DNA of 43,604 bases from Flavobacteriales bacterium UBA2104 (GCA_002331485.1 DCYS01000007.1:214735-258338); one strand, 5' to 3'; counted from the first letter of the stretch, positions 24,690 to 33,962 are shown. Translations and numbers: made by a program. Notes: generated from the sequence alone by a model not told the origin.

Positions 24690-26917
24690 TAGTAACTCTT
24701 ACATTTCTGGTTAATGTTGTAACTGGACAACAGGAACTTAAAAAGTATCTGGAATTTGCTCAAGAAAAATATGAGCAGGGTGATTATGTCTATGCTTTGC
24801 AATACTATGACAAGGCAATGGAAATAGATTCAAATTCCATTAATACCCTTTGGAATTACGCACAAACATTAAGGGCTTACAAAGATTATAAGAAAGCTTC
24901 CTTCTACTATGGGAAGGTTTTTGAGAGAGAAAATGGGGAGCTGTACCCTGGGAGTTTATTGTATTATGGTTTGATGTTGAAACAGTCTGGTAAGTACGAC
25001 GAAGCTCTCGATGTATTTAAAAGAGCAAAGAAACATTACCGAAGTGATCGTAGAGGCTACTTTTACAAGAAAAGCCGGAATGAGGTCCAATCTTGTATTT
25101 GGGCTCGTTCTAATGTTGGGGATTCTTCTAATTTGATCTTTGAACATTTGCCTGAGAACATCAATTCCGTTGATTCAGAATTCGGTCATAGGGTTTATGG
25201 AGGTCAACTATATTTATCATCGTTAAAGGCAGATTCAACAAATGAAGAAGTAGTTTATGATACAAGCTACCACACACATATATATAGGTCTGATATAAAA
25301 GATAGTGCTTTTCAGGATCCAGAGAAAGTTGAAGATTTATTTTGGAGTAAATATAATTCAGGAAATGGCAGTTTTAGCTTGGATGGAAGTCGATTTTACT
25401 TCAGCTTCTGCGAGGATGAAGGGATAGGTTATAAATGTAAAATTCTAGTAGCTTATGTAGAGGATGATCGATTTGTTGATATTGATACACTTGGACCTAT
25501 AATTAATGAGCCAGGATCAAATACAACGATGCCTTTTATTGGAGAATGGGAAGGGGATGAGGTTTTGTTCTATGCATCAGATCGTGAAGATGGAGATGGA
25601 GGTATGGATATTTGGTATTCATTCATCAAAAATGGAAATCAGTTTAGACGACCGATAAATGTGAAACGAATAAACTCGATGGATAATGAACTTTCTCCTT
25701 ACTGGGATAGTGAAAACACGACGCTCTATTTTAGCAGTTCATGGAACAATGGTTTTGGAGGATATGACGTATTTAAATCAAATTATACAACTACTTTCCA
25801 AGCACCTGAAAACTTGAGAGAACCTATTAACTCTCCAGCAAACGACCTTTACTATTTTAAGACATCATCAAAAGACACTGCATTTTTTAGTTCAAATCGA
25901 CTTGGTGTAAATTACAGTAAAAATCCGACATGTTGTAGCGATATATTTATGCTTAGAAAACCCTTAGCTCCAAAACCACCTTCTATTGAAGAAAGTTTGG
26001 AGGATTTGAATAAACGTTTGCCTGTAACATTGTATTTCCATAATGATATTCCTAATCCTAGATCATGGGATACAACTTCTAATGTCAATTATATCGATAG
26101 CTACAATGAATATATTGGCATGATCGATAAGTACAAGAAAGAATACTCTAATGGTCTCAGAGGAGAAGAGGCAGCAGATGCAAGGGATGATATAGATGAT
26201 TTCTTTCTGGAGTACGTAAAACAGGGAGTTGCAGATCTTCAATTATTTCGAGATCTACTTCTGGAAGAATTACAAAGAGGGAGAAAAATACAGATGACAG
26301 TCAAAGGTTTTGCCAGTCCACTAGCAAAAACAGATTACAATGTAAACCTTACGAAAAGAAGAATAGCCTCAATGGTTAATTACTTACAAGCTTATGATAA
26401 CGGTGTTTTTAAGCCTTACTTCAATGGAACTGCGGAAAATGGTGGGAGACTAACAGTAGTCCAAGTTCCTTTCGGTGAATATGAAGCTGATCAAATTACG
26501 AGTGATAATCCAAATGACGTCAAGAATTCAGTCTATTCGAGGGCTGCTGCGATTGAAAGAAAGATTGAGATCCAAAGCGTTGACGTTATTCGAGAGGAAG
26601 ATACAGTTACAACCATCCTAAATGCAGAGGAGCAAGTTCTAGATGCTGGTGAACAACTCTTAGGAACTCAAATTGAAAAAGTATTTACCATCGTTAATAA
26701 TGGTGATAAACCAATTACCATTGAAGACGTCAGAATACCATGTGAATGCATTACTGCAGAAACGACAGTTGAAACTCTACAACCTGGAGAGAAAGGCCAA
26801 GTTAAAGTAATCTTTGATACTAAAGGATACGAAGGTCACGAAGTAAAATCAGTTTACATCATGTATAGTGGTGCAGATGAAGAATTGCGCCTTGTTATTA
26901 CCACCGAACTCAAATAA
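24671..26917 (+). CDS. PorE-like TPR/PD40/OmpA-domain protein with C-terminal DUF1573 domain
   Basis: A 748-residue periplasmic or outer-membrane-associated protein. Residues 1-20 are a signal peptide (ending NVVTGQ). TPR-like helices follow (~21-120: KYEQGDYVYALQYYDKAMEI), then a WD40-like PD40 propeller (~160-440: SPYWDSENTTLYFSSSWNNGFGGYDVF), and an OmpA-like peptidoglycan-binding domain (~540-645: VKGFASPLAKTDYNVNLTKRR). The first three domains resemble PorE, which anchors the T9SS to peptidoglycan. The last ~100 residues (~651-748: VLDAGEQLLGT ... FTIVNNGDKPITIEDVRIPC ... LQPGEKGQVKVIFD) look like a DUF1573 immunoglobulin-like domain, which I do not know as a normal part of PorE. It overlaps the sprF-like gene by 19 bp and completes an adhesin-SprF-anchor cassette. 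Confidence 0.9.
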   Translation: MSRLYLVVTLTFLVNVVTGQQELKKYLEFAQEKYEQGDYVYALQYYDKAMEIDSNSINTLWNYAQTLRAYKDYKKASFYYGKVFERENGELYPGSLLYYGLMLKQSGKYDEALDVFKRAKKHYRSDRRGYFYKKSRNEVQSCIWARSNVGDSSNLIFEHLPENINSVDSEFGHRVYGGQLYLSSLKADSTNEEVVYDTSYHTHIYRSDIKDSAFQDPEKVEDLFWSKYNSGNGSFSLDGSRFYFSFCEDEGIGYKCKILVAYVEDDRFVDIDTLGPIINEPGSNTTMPFIGEWEGDEVLFYASDREDGDGGMDIWYSFIKNGNQFRRPINVKRINSMDNELSPYWDSENTTLYFSSSWNNGFGGYDVFKSNYTTTFQAPENLREPINSPANDLYYFKTSSKDTAFFSSNRLGVNYSKNPTCCSDIFMLRKPLAPKPPSIEESLEDLNKRLPVTLYFHNDIPNPRSWDTTSNVNYIDSYNEYIGMIDKYKKEYSNGLRGEEAADARDDIDDFFLEYVKQGVADLQLFRDLLLEELQRGRKIQMTVKGFASPLAKTDYNVNLTKRRIASMVNYLQAYDNGVFKPYFNGTAENGGRLTVVQVPFGEYEADQITSDNPNDVKNSVYSRAAAIERKIEIQSVDVIREEDTVTTILNAEEQVLDAGEQLLGTQIEKVFTIVNNGDKPITIEDVRIPCECITAETTVETLQPGEKGQVKVIFDTKGYEGHEVKSVYIMYSGADEELRLVITTELK

Positions 26918-27183
26918 ATACTGTCATAAGTATTACAATATTATTCTAGAGTGTTTAAAATAATACTATAAAAGTTAAACAAAAGTACGTATTTGTTGTT
27001 ATATAAGTACAATTACCAACATTGAATACCTTTATTTGCTGCTGTGAATCTTAATTGTTAGCAAGGTTTTTCGAAGTAAATAAATCCGCATTTAGTGTTG
27101 TTTCGTATTTAATATAAAGATCGTCTCTTTGGTCATTAAGAACTTTCAAGGTCGAGGCGATTCACTAAACAAAACAAAGCGTT
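26918..27183. other. AT-rich intergenic region without a clear terminator
   Basis: There are 266 bp between the PorE-like gene and the next secreted protein. I see no strong hairpin with a T-run. A weak promoter-like pair, TTG at 27098 and TCTCTTTG at 27124-27131 (23 nt apart), may serve the downstream gene. Confidence 0.4.
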
Positions 27184-28023
27184 ATGAAAACTTTTATAAG
27201 CATTATTTTGTTATCATTTTTTTCTTTTTCCGGACATGCTCAAAACTGTCCAGAGAACATTAACAATTCTCCTGGTAATTCACCAGATGAATTAGTAGCG
27301 GATGTATATGATGGAGAAGGGAATATTGTTCAGTCTATTAATTGTGCAGCAACCGGAAATAGTGGTCAAATCGATTGTGATTTAGAGTCATATAATTTTC
27401 CTTCGAATCATTTCATTCTTATTGAGTTGACTAATGGTTCTAATAGCACCACGTGTGCGTATGATAGCAATGGGGAATTATTATCTGCGAATCCTTTACC
27501 GGTTGAACTTATTGACCTTACAGGAGATAATTATAAAGAAGGTCACGTGATTAAATGGTCAACTGCTAGCGAGACGGATTGTAGTCACTATAGAATTTTA
27601 TCTTCTTTTGATGGTTATACCTGGAGTGAGGTTGGTGAACTTCCAGGAGCTGGGAATTCGAATGAATTAAGTAACTATAAATTCGTAAATAAACCAGATC
27701 GTATTGGATTGATATATTACAAAGTTGTCCAATACGACTACGATGGAGATAGTTCCACATTAGGAATCATCTCACTTCGTAATGATCAAAGTCGAATTGC
27801 TGTTGAGAATAAAAAAATTGTATTGAATTCTATTGAGATCATTAGAAATGTAAAGATAGTTTCTGCAACGGGTAGAACTATTGATCTTCTGAATAATATA
27901 AATAAAGACCATTTGGAGTTTGAACCCACGACAGATTCTAATACCCAATTGTTATTTGTTATTGTTGAATTGGAAAATGGTCAGGTCATCAAGGATAAAA
28001 TCTTCTACTCTTCATTGAATTAA
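27184..28023 (+). CDS. Small secreted protein with an FN3-like T9SS-associated domain
   Basis: A 279-residue protein with signal peptide (MKTFISIILLSFFSFSGHAQ). Residues ~20-100 form a Cys-containing, Asn/Ser-rich domain with no family I recognise. Residues ~105-200 are a domain common before T9SS signals (PLPVELIDLTGDNYKEGHVI ... WSTASETDCSHYRI ... YYKVVQYDYDG). It also occurs in the two paralogous proteins ending at 37664 and 39262. The last ~70 residues resemble a type A sorting tail (VKIVSATGRTIDLL ... VIVELENGQVIKDKIF) but lack the YPNP opening. Surface or secreted location is expected; the function is unknown. Confidence 0.8.
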   Translation: MKTFISIILLSFFSFSGHAQNCPENINNSPGNSPDELVADVYDGEGNIVQSINCAATGNSGQIDCDLESYNFPSNHFILIELTNGSNSTTCAYDSNGELLSANPLPVELIDLTGDNYKEGHVIKWSTASETDCSHYRILSSFDGYTWSEVGELPGAGNSNELSNYKFVNKPDRIGLIYYKVVQYDYDGDSSTLGIISLRNDQSRIAVENKKIVLNSIEIIRNVKIVSATGRTIDLLNNINKDHLEFEPTTDSNTQLLFVIVELENGQVIKDKIFYSSLN

Positions 28024-28211
28024 TATCAAAATGTAGAGATAGGAAAAAGTTTAAGGAAATCATTCGTCGTTAGATACGGGCTTTTCATACTATGCATACA
28101 TACTTTTAGTCTATTTGATCGGCGTATTACAGTTATGAATGGCAACCTGACGAATTTTCGTATCGTTTTATATAATGAGTGCTATTTATTACTAACTAAA
28201 ACTGGAGCGTT

Positions 28212-31200
28212 ATGGAAAGAGGAAAGAACATATCCCGAGGAGTTTTTGCTATTTTATTTATACTAGGAATTTTTATTAACAATACCTATGGTCAGGTCAA
28301 TTGTACAGGCGATACTCCATTTTTTCAAGTGGATCTAAGCAATAGTCCTAATGCAACATGGTTGAGTCCAGCGGTTGTTCGAGACGGAGAATGTTGTGGA
28401 GGAGGAGCTGATCAAGTCAATTGTATTGAGGTTGAAGTTACACTTCATCCAGATGCCGTTGGAGTACTTTTCGATGTCGCTTCGGGGGCTGATCCTGGTG
28501 GTGCATTGTTTTATCAGGTAAATTGCCAGGGAGCTCCGATTTCATCACCAACAAATACAATTTGTTTAGATGGAGCTGGACCTCATTATATTTCTTTTTG
28601 TAAAGTAGGTAATAATCAAAATACCTATTCAATTAGCTCTATTCCTGCTGCTTCAGCAACGGATAATGTTACAAGTACTCCAAGTTGTCCTGATACCCTT
28701 TCTGTTAATGGAGTAGATCCGAACACTATTACATGGAATTCCATTTCTCCCGGAAATCCAGGTGATTTTAATGATTATCTGTCAAGCTTGGATGGAACTG
28801 ATACAGGAGTAAATGGTGTGCCTTTTGCGAATTATGATGATGTTATTGTTACTCCAGTGAATGGTGGTCCAACCCAGATTATGTACGAAGTTTGTGGTAC
28901 CAGTGTAGGTGGATGTGATGGAGATCCATGGTGTGATACAGTTGTTGTTACGATCTTTAACGACCTTACACTTAACATAACACCTCCCAATCCAACAATT
29001 TGTTTTGGCGATAATGGAGTTGATCTGACAGCAAATGTCACTGGTGGTGTTCCTCCACTTTCTTATAACTGGAGTACAGGTCAAAATACTCAAGTGATCA
29101 ATGTTCAGGCAGGCGGAACATATTACGTAGATGTAACTGATGCAAATGGATGTTATTTTCTCTCTGACACAGTTGTTGTGAATGAGGTGGCTCAAGACAT
29201 CGTATCTACCGCTGGGCCTGATGTTACAGTTTGTGGTGTACCTACTCCAACAGTTAATTTTGTGGGTACGGTAACTGGAACGAATTCAGGAGAATGGTTA
29301 GATGGTCAGGGTACTTATGTTCCAGATAATCAAACATTAGAAATGTCGTACACCCCAACTCAAAACGAGATAAATAATGGTTTTGTTGACCTCAGACTCG
29401 TTTCGACAAATACATTTGATTGTCCGGGTGATACGGATATAGTGAGAATTAACTTGCCAACTTTTGATACTGAATTTGATTCAATCATTTCGAATGTTTC
29501 TTGTGCAGGAGGTAACGACGGAGCTATAGACTTATCAGAACTAAGTGGTACTCCAATTGATCAATTTAATTGGTCCAATGGTGAACAAACACAGGATATT
29601 TCAGGTCTTGGAGCAGGAAATTACAATGTTGATGTAACTGACGAAAATGGATGTACTTCTGATTTGGATTTTGTAATATCTGAACCAACGCCCTTAGTTA
29701 TTGATGCTACAAATACATCGAACTATCCATCGGGTGATAATATTTCATGTTTTGGAGAAGCTGATGGGTTTATTACTGTAACTGCGTCAGGTGGTACAGC
29801 ACCATATACTTTTGAATGGTCTAATGGAATGGTTCAGGACTCGATTGGTGGTCTAACGGCTGGAAATTATTGGGTTACAATTACTGACGATAATGGTTGC
29901 CAAGTTTCAACTGACGTTACTTTAACTGAACCAGATGAGTTAGCCGTAAGTGCTGCTGTGACATCTGATTATAACGGTGAAGATATCAGTTGTTATGAAG
30001 CTTCAGATGCTGAAATTACTGGTGTAGTTAACGGCGGAAGTCCTAATTATACTGTAGAGTGGACAGATTCCGATGGTGGATTAGGCAACAATCTTATCAT
30101 GAACGGTTTAGATCCTGATATCTATACGATCTTAGTAGAAGATATAAATGGATGTATAGATTCTGCAATTATTAATGTTACTCAGCCAGACCCTGTTGAA
30201 ATCAACGCAAATGTTTTAACAAATTATAATGGTATGGGAGTGAGCTGTGAAGGAGAAACTGACGGTAATATCAGTTCTGTTGCTAACGGTGGAACACCAA
30301 ATTATACATACGCCTGGAATACAAATCCTGTAACAAATACTAGTAATTTGTCAGGCGTTGGTGTAGGAGAATACATTGTAACATTGACAGACGCTAATGG
30401 TTGTGAAACACAAGATACTGTCGTTTTAGACGCACATCCTTTACCAACTTTATCTACTTCTCTTCCTGATGAAGCATGTGAGGGAGAACCAGTAAGTTTT
30501 TCTGCAACATCTGATATTGGTGAGACTTGTAGTTGGGAGTTTGAGAACGGAGCTTTGTTCAATGGTTTTACTCACAATAACACATATTTCAATGATATTG
30601 GATGTTTTGATGTTGAGGTTACAACTACTTCAGCGAATGGGTGTTCGACAACTGAGAGTTTAGCAAACCTGATCTGTATTAATCCAATTCCTTATGCTGA
30701 TTTCTCTCAGTCAAAGACTGATCTGACAACATTCTCACCGATCGTTCAGTTTTGGAATCAATCAAACGGAGAAACAAGTGTTGAATGGTCATTCGGAGAT
30801 GGGAACACGAGTCAAATTGAAAACCCGTATCACGAGTACCCAACTGATTCAAGTGGTACATACCAAGTTCAGTTAGTTGCCATAAGTCAATATGGTTGTA
30901 CGGATACCGTAACATCACTGGTTGTAATTAAAGAGGAGTTATTGATCTTTGTTCCCAATACGTTTACGCCTGATAACGATGACTACAATCAGATCTTTTA
31001 TCCTGTTTTGACTCCAGGTTTTGACCCATACAATTACGAACTGCTGATCTTTAATAGATGGGGTGAGATCATGTTCGAGTCACATGACGCCACAGTGGGA
31101 TGGGATGGAACCTATGGAGGTAGAATCGTGAAAGACGGAACTTACCTTTGGAAGATACGAGTGAAAGATAAGTATGGTGAAACGCGAAATTTTAAAGGTC

Positions 31201-31220
31201 ACGTAAATGTTTTGAGATAA
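28212..31220 (+). CDS. SprB-repeat surface adhesin with T9SS type B sorting domain
   Basis: A 1002-residue secreted protein. The signal peptide (residues ~1-27) ends INNTYGQ. The N-terminal region (28-~250) is Cys-rich (DGECCGGGADQVNCIEVEV). It is followed by about five SprB-type repeats of ~75 residues (28.99-30.44 kb; each with ISCFGEADGFI-like and WSNG...LxAGxYxVxVTDxNGC elements). A PKD domain lies at ~837-905 (VEWSFGDGNTSQIENPYHEY), and the type B sorting domain at ~910-1002 (FVPNTFTPDNDDYNQIF ... FNRWGEIMFES ... GWDGTYGGR). Repeats of this type occur in the gliding adhesin SprB, so a role in attachment or surface movement is inferred. No adjacent sprF exists, so it would use one elsewhere, perhaps the one at 23685. 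Confidence 0.9.
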   Translation: MERGKNISRGVFAILFILGIFINNTYGQVNCTGDTPFFQVDLSNSPNATWLSPAVVRDGECCGGGADQVNCIEVEVTLHPDAVGVLFDVASGADPGGALFYQVNCQGAPISSPTNTICLDGAGPHYISFCKVGNNQNTYSISSIPAASATDNVTSTPSCPDTLSVNGVDPNTITWNSISPGNPGDFNDYLSSLDGTDTGVNGVPFANYDDVIVTPVNGGPTQIMYEVCGTSVGGCDGDPWCDTVVVTIFNDLTLNITPPNPTICFGDNGVDLTANVTGGVPPLSYNWSTGQNTQVINVQAGGTYYVDVTDANGCYFLSDTVVVNEVAQDIVSTAGPDVTVCGVPTPTVNFVGTVTGTNSGEWLDGQGTYVPDNQTLEMSYTPTQNEINNGFVDLRLVSTNTFDCPGDTDIVRINLPTFDTEFDSIISNVSCAGGNDGAIDLSELSGTPIDQFNWSNGEQTQDISGLGAGNYNVDVTDENGCTSDLDFVISEPTPLVIDATNTSNYPSGDNISCFGEADGFITVTASGGTAPYTFEWSNGMVQDSIGGLTAGNYWVTITDDNGCQVSTDVTLTEPDELAVSAAVTSDYNGEDISCYEASDAEITGVVNGGSPNYTVEWTDSDGGLGNNLIMNGLDPDIYTILVEDINGCIDSAIINVTQPDPVEINANVLTNYNGMGVSCEGETDGNISSVANGGTPNYTYAWNTNPVTNTSNLSGVGVGEYIVTLTDANGCETQDTVVLDAHPLPTLSTSLPDEACEGEPVSFSATSDIGETCSWEFENGALFNGFTHNNTYFNDIGCFDVEVTTTSANGCSTTESLANLICINPIPYADFSQSKTDLTTFSPIVQFWNQSNGETSVEWSFGDGNTSQIENPYHEYPTDSSGTYQVQLVAISQYGCTDTVTSLVVIKEELLIFVPNTFTPDNDDYNQIFYPVLTPGFDPYNYELLIFNRWGEIMFESHDATVGWDGTYGGRIVKDGTYLWKIRVKDKYGETRNFKGHVNVLR
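28990..30440 (+). repeat. Tandem coding repeats (about five SprB-type units)
   Basis: Five successive segments of roughly 220-240 bp encode the pattern SCxGExDGxI ... GGTxPYTxxWSNG ... LxAGxYxVTxTDxNGC. They have diverged strongly in DNA sequence, so recent duplication is unlikely. Confidence 0.75.
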
Positions 31221-31238
31221 TTTAAAAATCAAGTGCAT

Positions 31239-31271
31239 AAAAAAGCCGCAACGATTTTAGTTGCGGCTTTT
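31239..31271. terminator. Bidirectional terminator between the adhesin and paaD
   Basis: AAAGCCGCAAC (31242-31252) pairs with GTTGCGGCTTT (31260-31270). A's on the left and T's on the right allow it to serve both convergent transcripts. Confidence 0.87.
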
Positions 31272-31288
31272 ATTATTCGTTCGTTCTT

Positions 31289-31783
31289 CTATTTCAGACA
31301 TTTAAAATAGTCAAATGGTTCCATGCAATCATTACATTGATAATGTGCTTTGCAAGCGGTAGATCCAAATTGAGATACCATTTTAGTATTCTTAGATTTG
31401 CACTTTGGGCAAGGAACTACCGTCTTCTCTCCAAATAATACAGATTTATCCACTTCATCCTGAGGTGGAGCAATTCCGTACTCTTCAAGTTTCTTCTTAC
31501 CGTTTTCACTGATCCAATCTGTCGTCCAGGCTGGGGAAAGAACTAGCTTCACATCAACTGAAATGTCTTCCTCTTTCAAACGTTTTATAATGTCCTCCTC
31601 AATAACTTGCATTGCAGGACAACCAGAATAAGTTGGTGTAATTATGATCTGCCAACGATCATCTTCAATTGGATTAACTTCTCTAACGACTCCAAGATCT
31701 ACAACAGTCAATACCGGCACCTCAGGATCTTTAACGTCCTCAAGAAATTCCCAAATATCTTCTTCTGTTGCCGTTGTTGTCAT
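31289..31783 (-). CDS. paaD: Phenylacetyl-CoA epoxidase subunit PaaD
   Basis: PaaD is a MIP18/DUF59-family protein thought to help assemble the metal centres of the PaaABCE multicomponent monooxygenase. The 164 residues comprise the MIP18 domain (DPEVPVLTVVDLGVVREV, then PTYSGCPAMQVIEEDI) and a C-terminal zinc-ribbon-like tail with CPKCKSKNTK and CNDCMEP. The GCPA cysteine of the MIP18 family is present. It is the last gene of paaABCD, 46 nt after paaC, and is followed by a terminator. Confidence 0.95.
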   Translation of the reverse strand: MTTTATEEDIWEFLEDVKDPEVPVLTVVDLGVVREVNPIEDDRWQIIITPTYSGCPAMQVIEEDIIKRLKEEDISVDVKLVLSPAWTTDWISENGKKKLEEYGIAPPQDEVDKSVLFGEKTVVPCPKCKSKNTKMVSQFGSTACKAHYQCNDCMEPFDYFKCLK

Positions 31784-31829
31784 AAATTTAATTTAGAATT
31801 ATCTCAAAGTTCTAATATCTAAAATCAAT

Positions 31830-32588
31830 TTACCACTCCATTCCTGGATAAGTACGTTGCATGTATTGTAACTCCGTAAGCAGATATCCAAGGTGTTCTG
31901 AATGAACTCCTTTTCGACCTCCGTCCAATTGCCACTGTTTTTCGGGTAAAGCTAAAGTAGCTTCATCGATCACAGCTTGAATATTGTTTCTATACTCTTT
32001 TTCAAAACTAGATGTATCACAAGCTATTCCCGCTTTGATCAGCTGTTCATCAACTTCATCTTGATAGAATAATTCATCTATAAATCGAGATAGATCTGTT
32101 AATGATTCCTGCACACGATTGTGTGACTCTTCAGTTCCATCACCTAATCGGATAACCCATTCACTTGAATGTTTAAGGTGATAACGAACTTCTTTGATTG
32201 ATTTGGCAGCGATCGCAGCTATTTGCTCATCTTTACTTTCCATCAATCTCTCGAACAAAAGATTCTGAAAATGATCAAATAAGAATTGTCTAACGATCGT
32301 TTTTCCGAAGTCACCATTCGTTTGTTCAACTAGCAAGACGTTTTTGTATTCTCTTTCAATTCTCATGAAAGCAAGATCATCTTCATCACGACCTTTGTCT
32401 TCAACTTGAGCTGCATATTGATACCACTCAGTAGCCTGACCAATTAGATCAAGAGCCAAGTTGGTCAATGCAATATCCTCTTCAAGGATCGGACCGTGCC
32501 CGCACCATTCAGAAAGTCTATGACCCAAGATTAAACTGTCATCCGCTCTGCGCAATAAATATTCAAATAAGGCTTCTTTTTCTGTCAT
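31830..32588 (-). CDS. paaC: Phenylacetyl-CoA epoxidase structural subunit PaaC
   Basis: PaaC is the non-catalytic ferritin-like partner of PaaA in the epoxidase. The 252 residues start in the typical way (LRRADDSLILGHRLSEWCGHGP) and include EDIALTNLALDLIGQA and YHLKHSSEWVIRLGDGTEES. The length is normal for the family. The gene follows paaB by 10 nt. The C-terminus ends LQYMQRTYPGMEW, a typical PaaC ending. Confidence 0.95.
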   Translation of the reverse strand: MTEKEALFEYLLRRADDSLILGHRLSEWCGHGPILEEDIALTNLALDLIGQATEWYQYAAQVEDKGRDEDDLAFMRIEREYKNVLLVEQTNGDFGKTIVRQFLFDHFQNLLFERLMESKDEQIAAIAAKSIKEVRYHLKHSSEWVIRLGDGTEESHNRVQESLTDLSRFIDELFYQDEVDEQLIKAGIACDTSSFEKEYRNNIQAVIDEATLALPEKQWQLDGGRKGVHSEHLGYLLTELQYMQRTYPGMEW

Positions 32589-32598
32589 GTTTACTTCT

Positions 32599-32886
32599 TT
32601 ACATGTGTTTTACACCCTCTGGAACTTCATAGAAAGTTGGGTGTCTGTAAGCTTTCGAATTTGAAGGTTCAAATAAAGGCCCTGCCTCTGATGGATCAGA
32701 TGCTGTAACCTTGTCGGATTCAACAACCCAAATACTAACACCTTCACTTCTTCTTGTGTAAACATCTCTGGCGTTATTTATAGCCATTTCTGCATCAGCA
32801 GCTCTTAAACTCCCAGCATGTTTATGACTGAGACCTTGTTTACTCCTTATAAAAACCTCCCAAAGAGGCCATTCTTTCTTACTCAT
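32599..32886 (-). CDS. paaB: Phenylacetyl-CoA epoxidase subunit PaaB
   Basis: A small subunit (95 residues) required for the epoxidase complex and thought to bridge or stabilise PaaAC. The family pattern WPLWEVFIRSKQGLSHKHAG followed by DAEMAINNARDVYTRR and IWVVESDKV is complete. It lies 9 nt after paaA and 10 nt before paaC. Confidence 0.96.
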   Translation of the reverse strand: MSKKEWPLWEVFIRSKQGLSHKHAGSLRAADAEMAINNARDVYTRRSEGVSIWVVESDKVTASDPSEAGPLFEPSNSKAYRHPTFYEVPEGVKHM

Positions 32887-32895
32887 ATCTTTAAA

Positions 32896-33849
32896 TTATG
32901 AAGCTTTCTTATTTCTTTTAGCACGTTTCTCTGCATAAGCATTCGCTGCTTCTCTGATCCACATACCTTCTTCTTTTGCTTTTCTTCTAGCGTCAACACG
33001 TTCCTTGTTACAAGGCCCGTATCCTTTAACAACCTGCCAGAATTCATCCCAATTGATTTCACCGAAATCATAGTGACCAGTTTCTTCATTGAATTTCAGG
33101 TCATTATCTGGCACTTTCAAACCGATATGCTCGGCTTGAGGCACAGTAACATCAACAAACATTTGACGTAATTCGTCGTTGGTGTGTCGTTTAATTTTCC
33201 ATTTCATTGATTGTTCCGTATGCTTCGAATCAGCATCACTAGGTCCGAACATCATTAATGCTGGCCACCACCAACGATTTAACGACTCTTGAGCCATTTC
33301 TTTCTGCTCAGGTGTTCCATTTGCTAATTTTGCAACGATCTCATAACCTTGTCTTTGGTGAAATGATTCCTCTTTACACACTCGGACCATTGCTCGGGCA
33401 TAAGGTCCATAAGAACATCTACACAATGGAACCTGGTTCATAATGGCAGCTCCATCAACTAACCAGCCGATCATTCCCATATCAGCCCAGGTTAAACTTG
33501 GGTAATTGAAAATACTCGAGTACTTTGCTTTACCAGAGTGTAAATCATCAATAGTCTCCTCTCGGTCTGCTCCTAAAGTTTCAACAGCAGAATATAAATA
33601 CAGACCATGTCCAGCTTCGTCTTGTATTTTAGCTAACAAAACAGCCTTTCTTCTCAAGTTTGGAGCTCTTGTTACCCAGTTTCCTTCGGGTAGCTGCCCA
33701 ACTATTTCGGAATGGGCATGTTGTGAGATTTGACGAATTAATGTCTCTCTATATGCGTCAGGCATCCAATCTTTTGGTTCGATCTTGATCTCGTTGTCAA
33801 TCTTTTCCTGGAATTGACGTTCTAATTCTTCTATGTTTTGTTCTTTCAT
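32896..33849 (-). CDS. paaA: Phenylacetyl-CoA epoxidase catalytic subunit PaaA
   Basis: PaaA is the di-iron catalytic subunit that, with O2 and electrons from PaaE, epoxidises the ring of phenylacetyl-CoA in aerobic hybrid degradation. The 317 residues carry the di-iron carboxylate motifs QDEAGHGLYLY (Asp77, Glu78, His81) and KEESFHQRQGYE (Glu161, His164). The substrate-site region around CRCSYGPYARAM and the C-terminal GYGPCNKERVDARRKAKEEG are also typical. It heads paaABCD and diverges from two paaE-like genes. The 218 bp between them contains palindromes that may be operators. Downstream pathway genes (paaG, paaZ, paaJ, paaK) are not in the window. Confidence 0.97.
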   Translation of the reverse strand: MKEQNIEELERQFQEKIDNEIKIEPKDWMPDAYRETLIRQISQHAHSEIVGQLPEGNWVTRAPNLRRKAVLLAKIQDEAGHGLYLYSAVETLGADREETIDDLHSGKAKYSSIFNYPSLTWADMGMIGWLVDGAAIMNQVPLCRCSYGPYARAMVRVCKEESFHQRQGYEIVAKLANGTPEQKEMAQESLNRWWWPALMMFGPSDADSKHTEQSMKWKIKRHTNDELRQMFVDVTVPQAEHIGLKVPDNDLKFNEETGHYDFGEINWDEFWQVVKGYGPCNKERVDARRKAKEEGMWIREAANAYAEKRAKRNKKAS

Positions 33850-33882
33850 AACAGTTAGTTAATCCGCGTTTTTTGAAGGTTT

Positions 33883-33893
33883 TGACAATGTCA
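33883..33893. promoter_or_regulatory. Palindrome upstream of paaA (possible operator)
   Basis: TGACAATGTCA, a perfect 11-bp palindrome 34 bp upstream of the paaA start and so in its leader or promoter region. It shares GTCA/TGAC half-sites with a second palindrome at 33948. Confidence 0.35.
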
Positions 33894-33947
33894 TCTTCTA
33901 CGAAACGCCTATTTACAAAATTAACAAATTATTCTCTTTCAGGTTTT

Positions 33948-33962
33948 GTCATCTAGGATGAC
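33948..33962. promoter_or_regulatory. Second palindrome in the paaA-paaE intergenic region
   Basis: GTCATCTAGGATGAC is a perfect inverted repeat of 6-bp arms around TAG. A further TGTCAT follows at 33966-33971. It lies roughly midway between the divergent paa transcription units. Confidence 0.4.

Noticed and set aside
26925..26975. Terminator after the PorE-like gene (GTATTA/TAATAC)
   Set aside because: Weak AT-only arms without a T-run directly after.
28990..30440. CRISPR-like or mobile repeat array
   Set aside because: The periodicity is at protein level (SprB repeats) with diverged DNA and no spacers.
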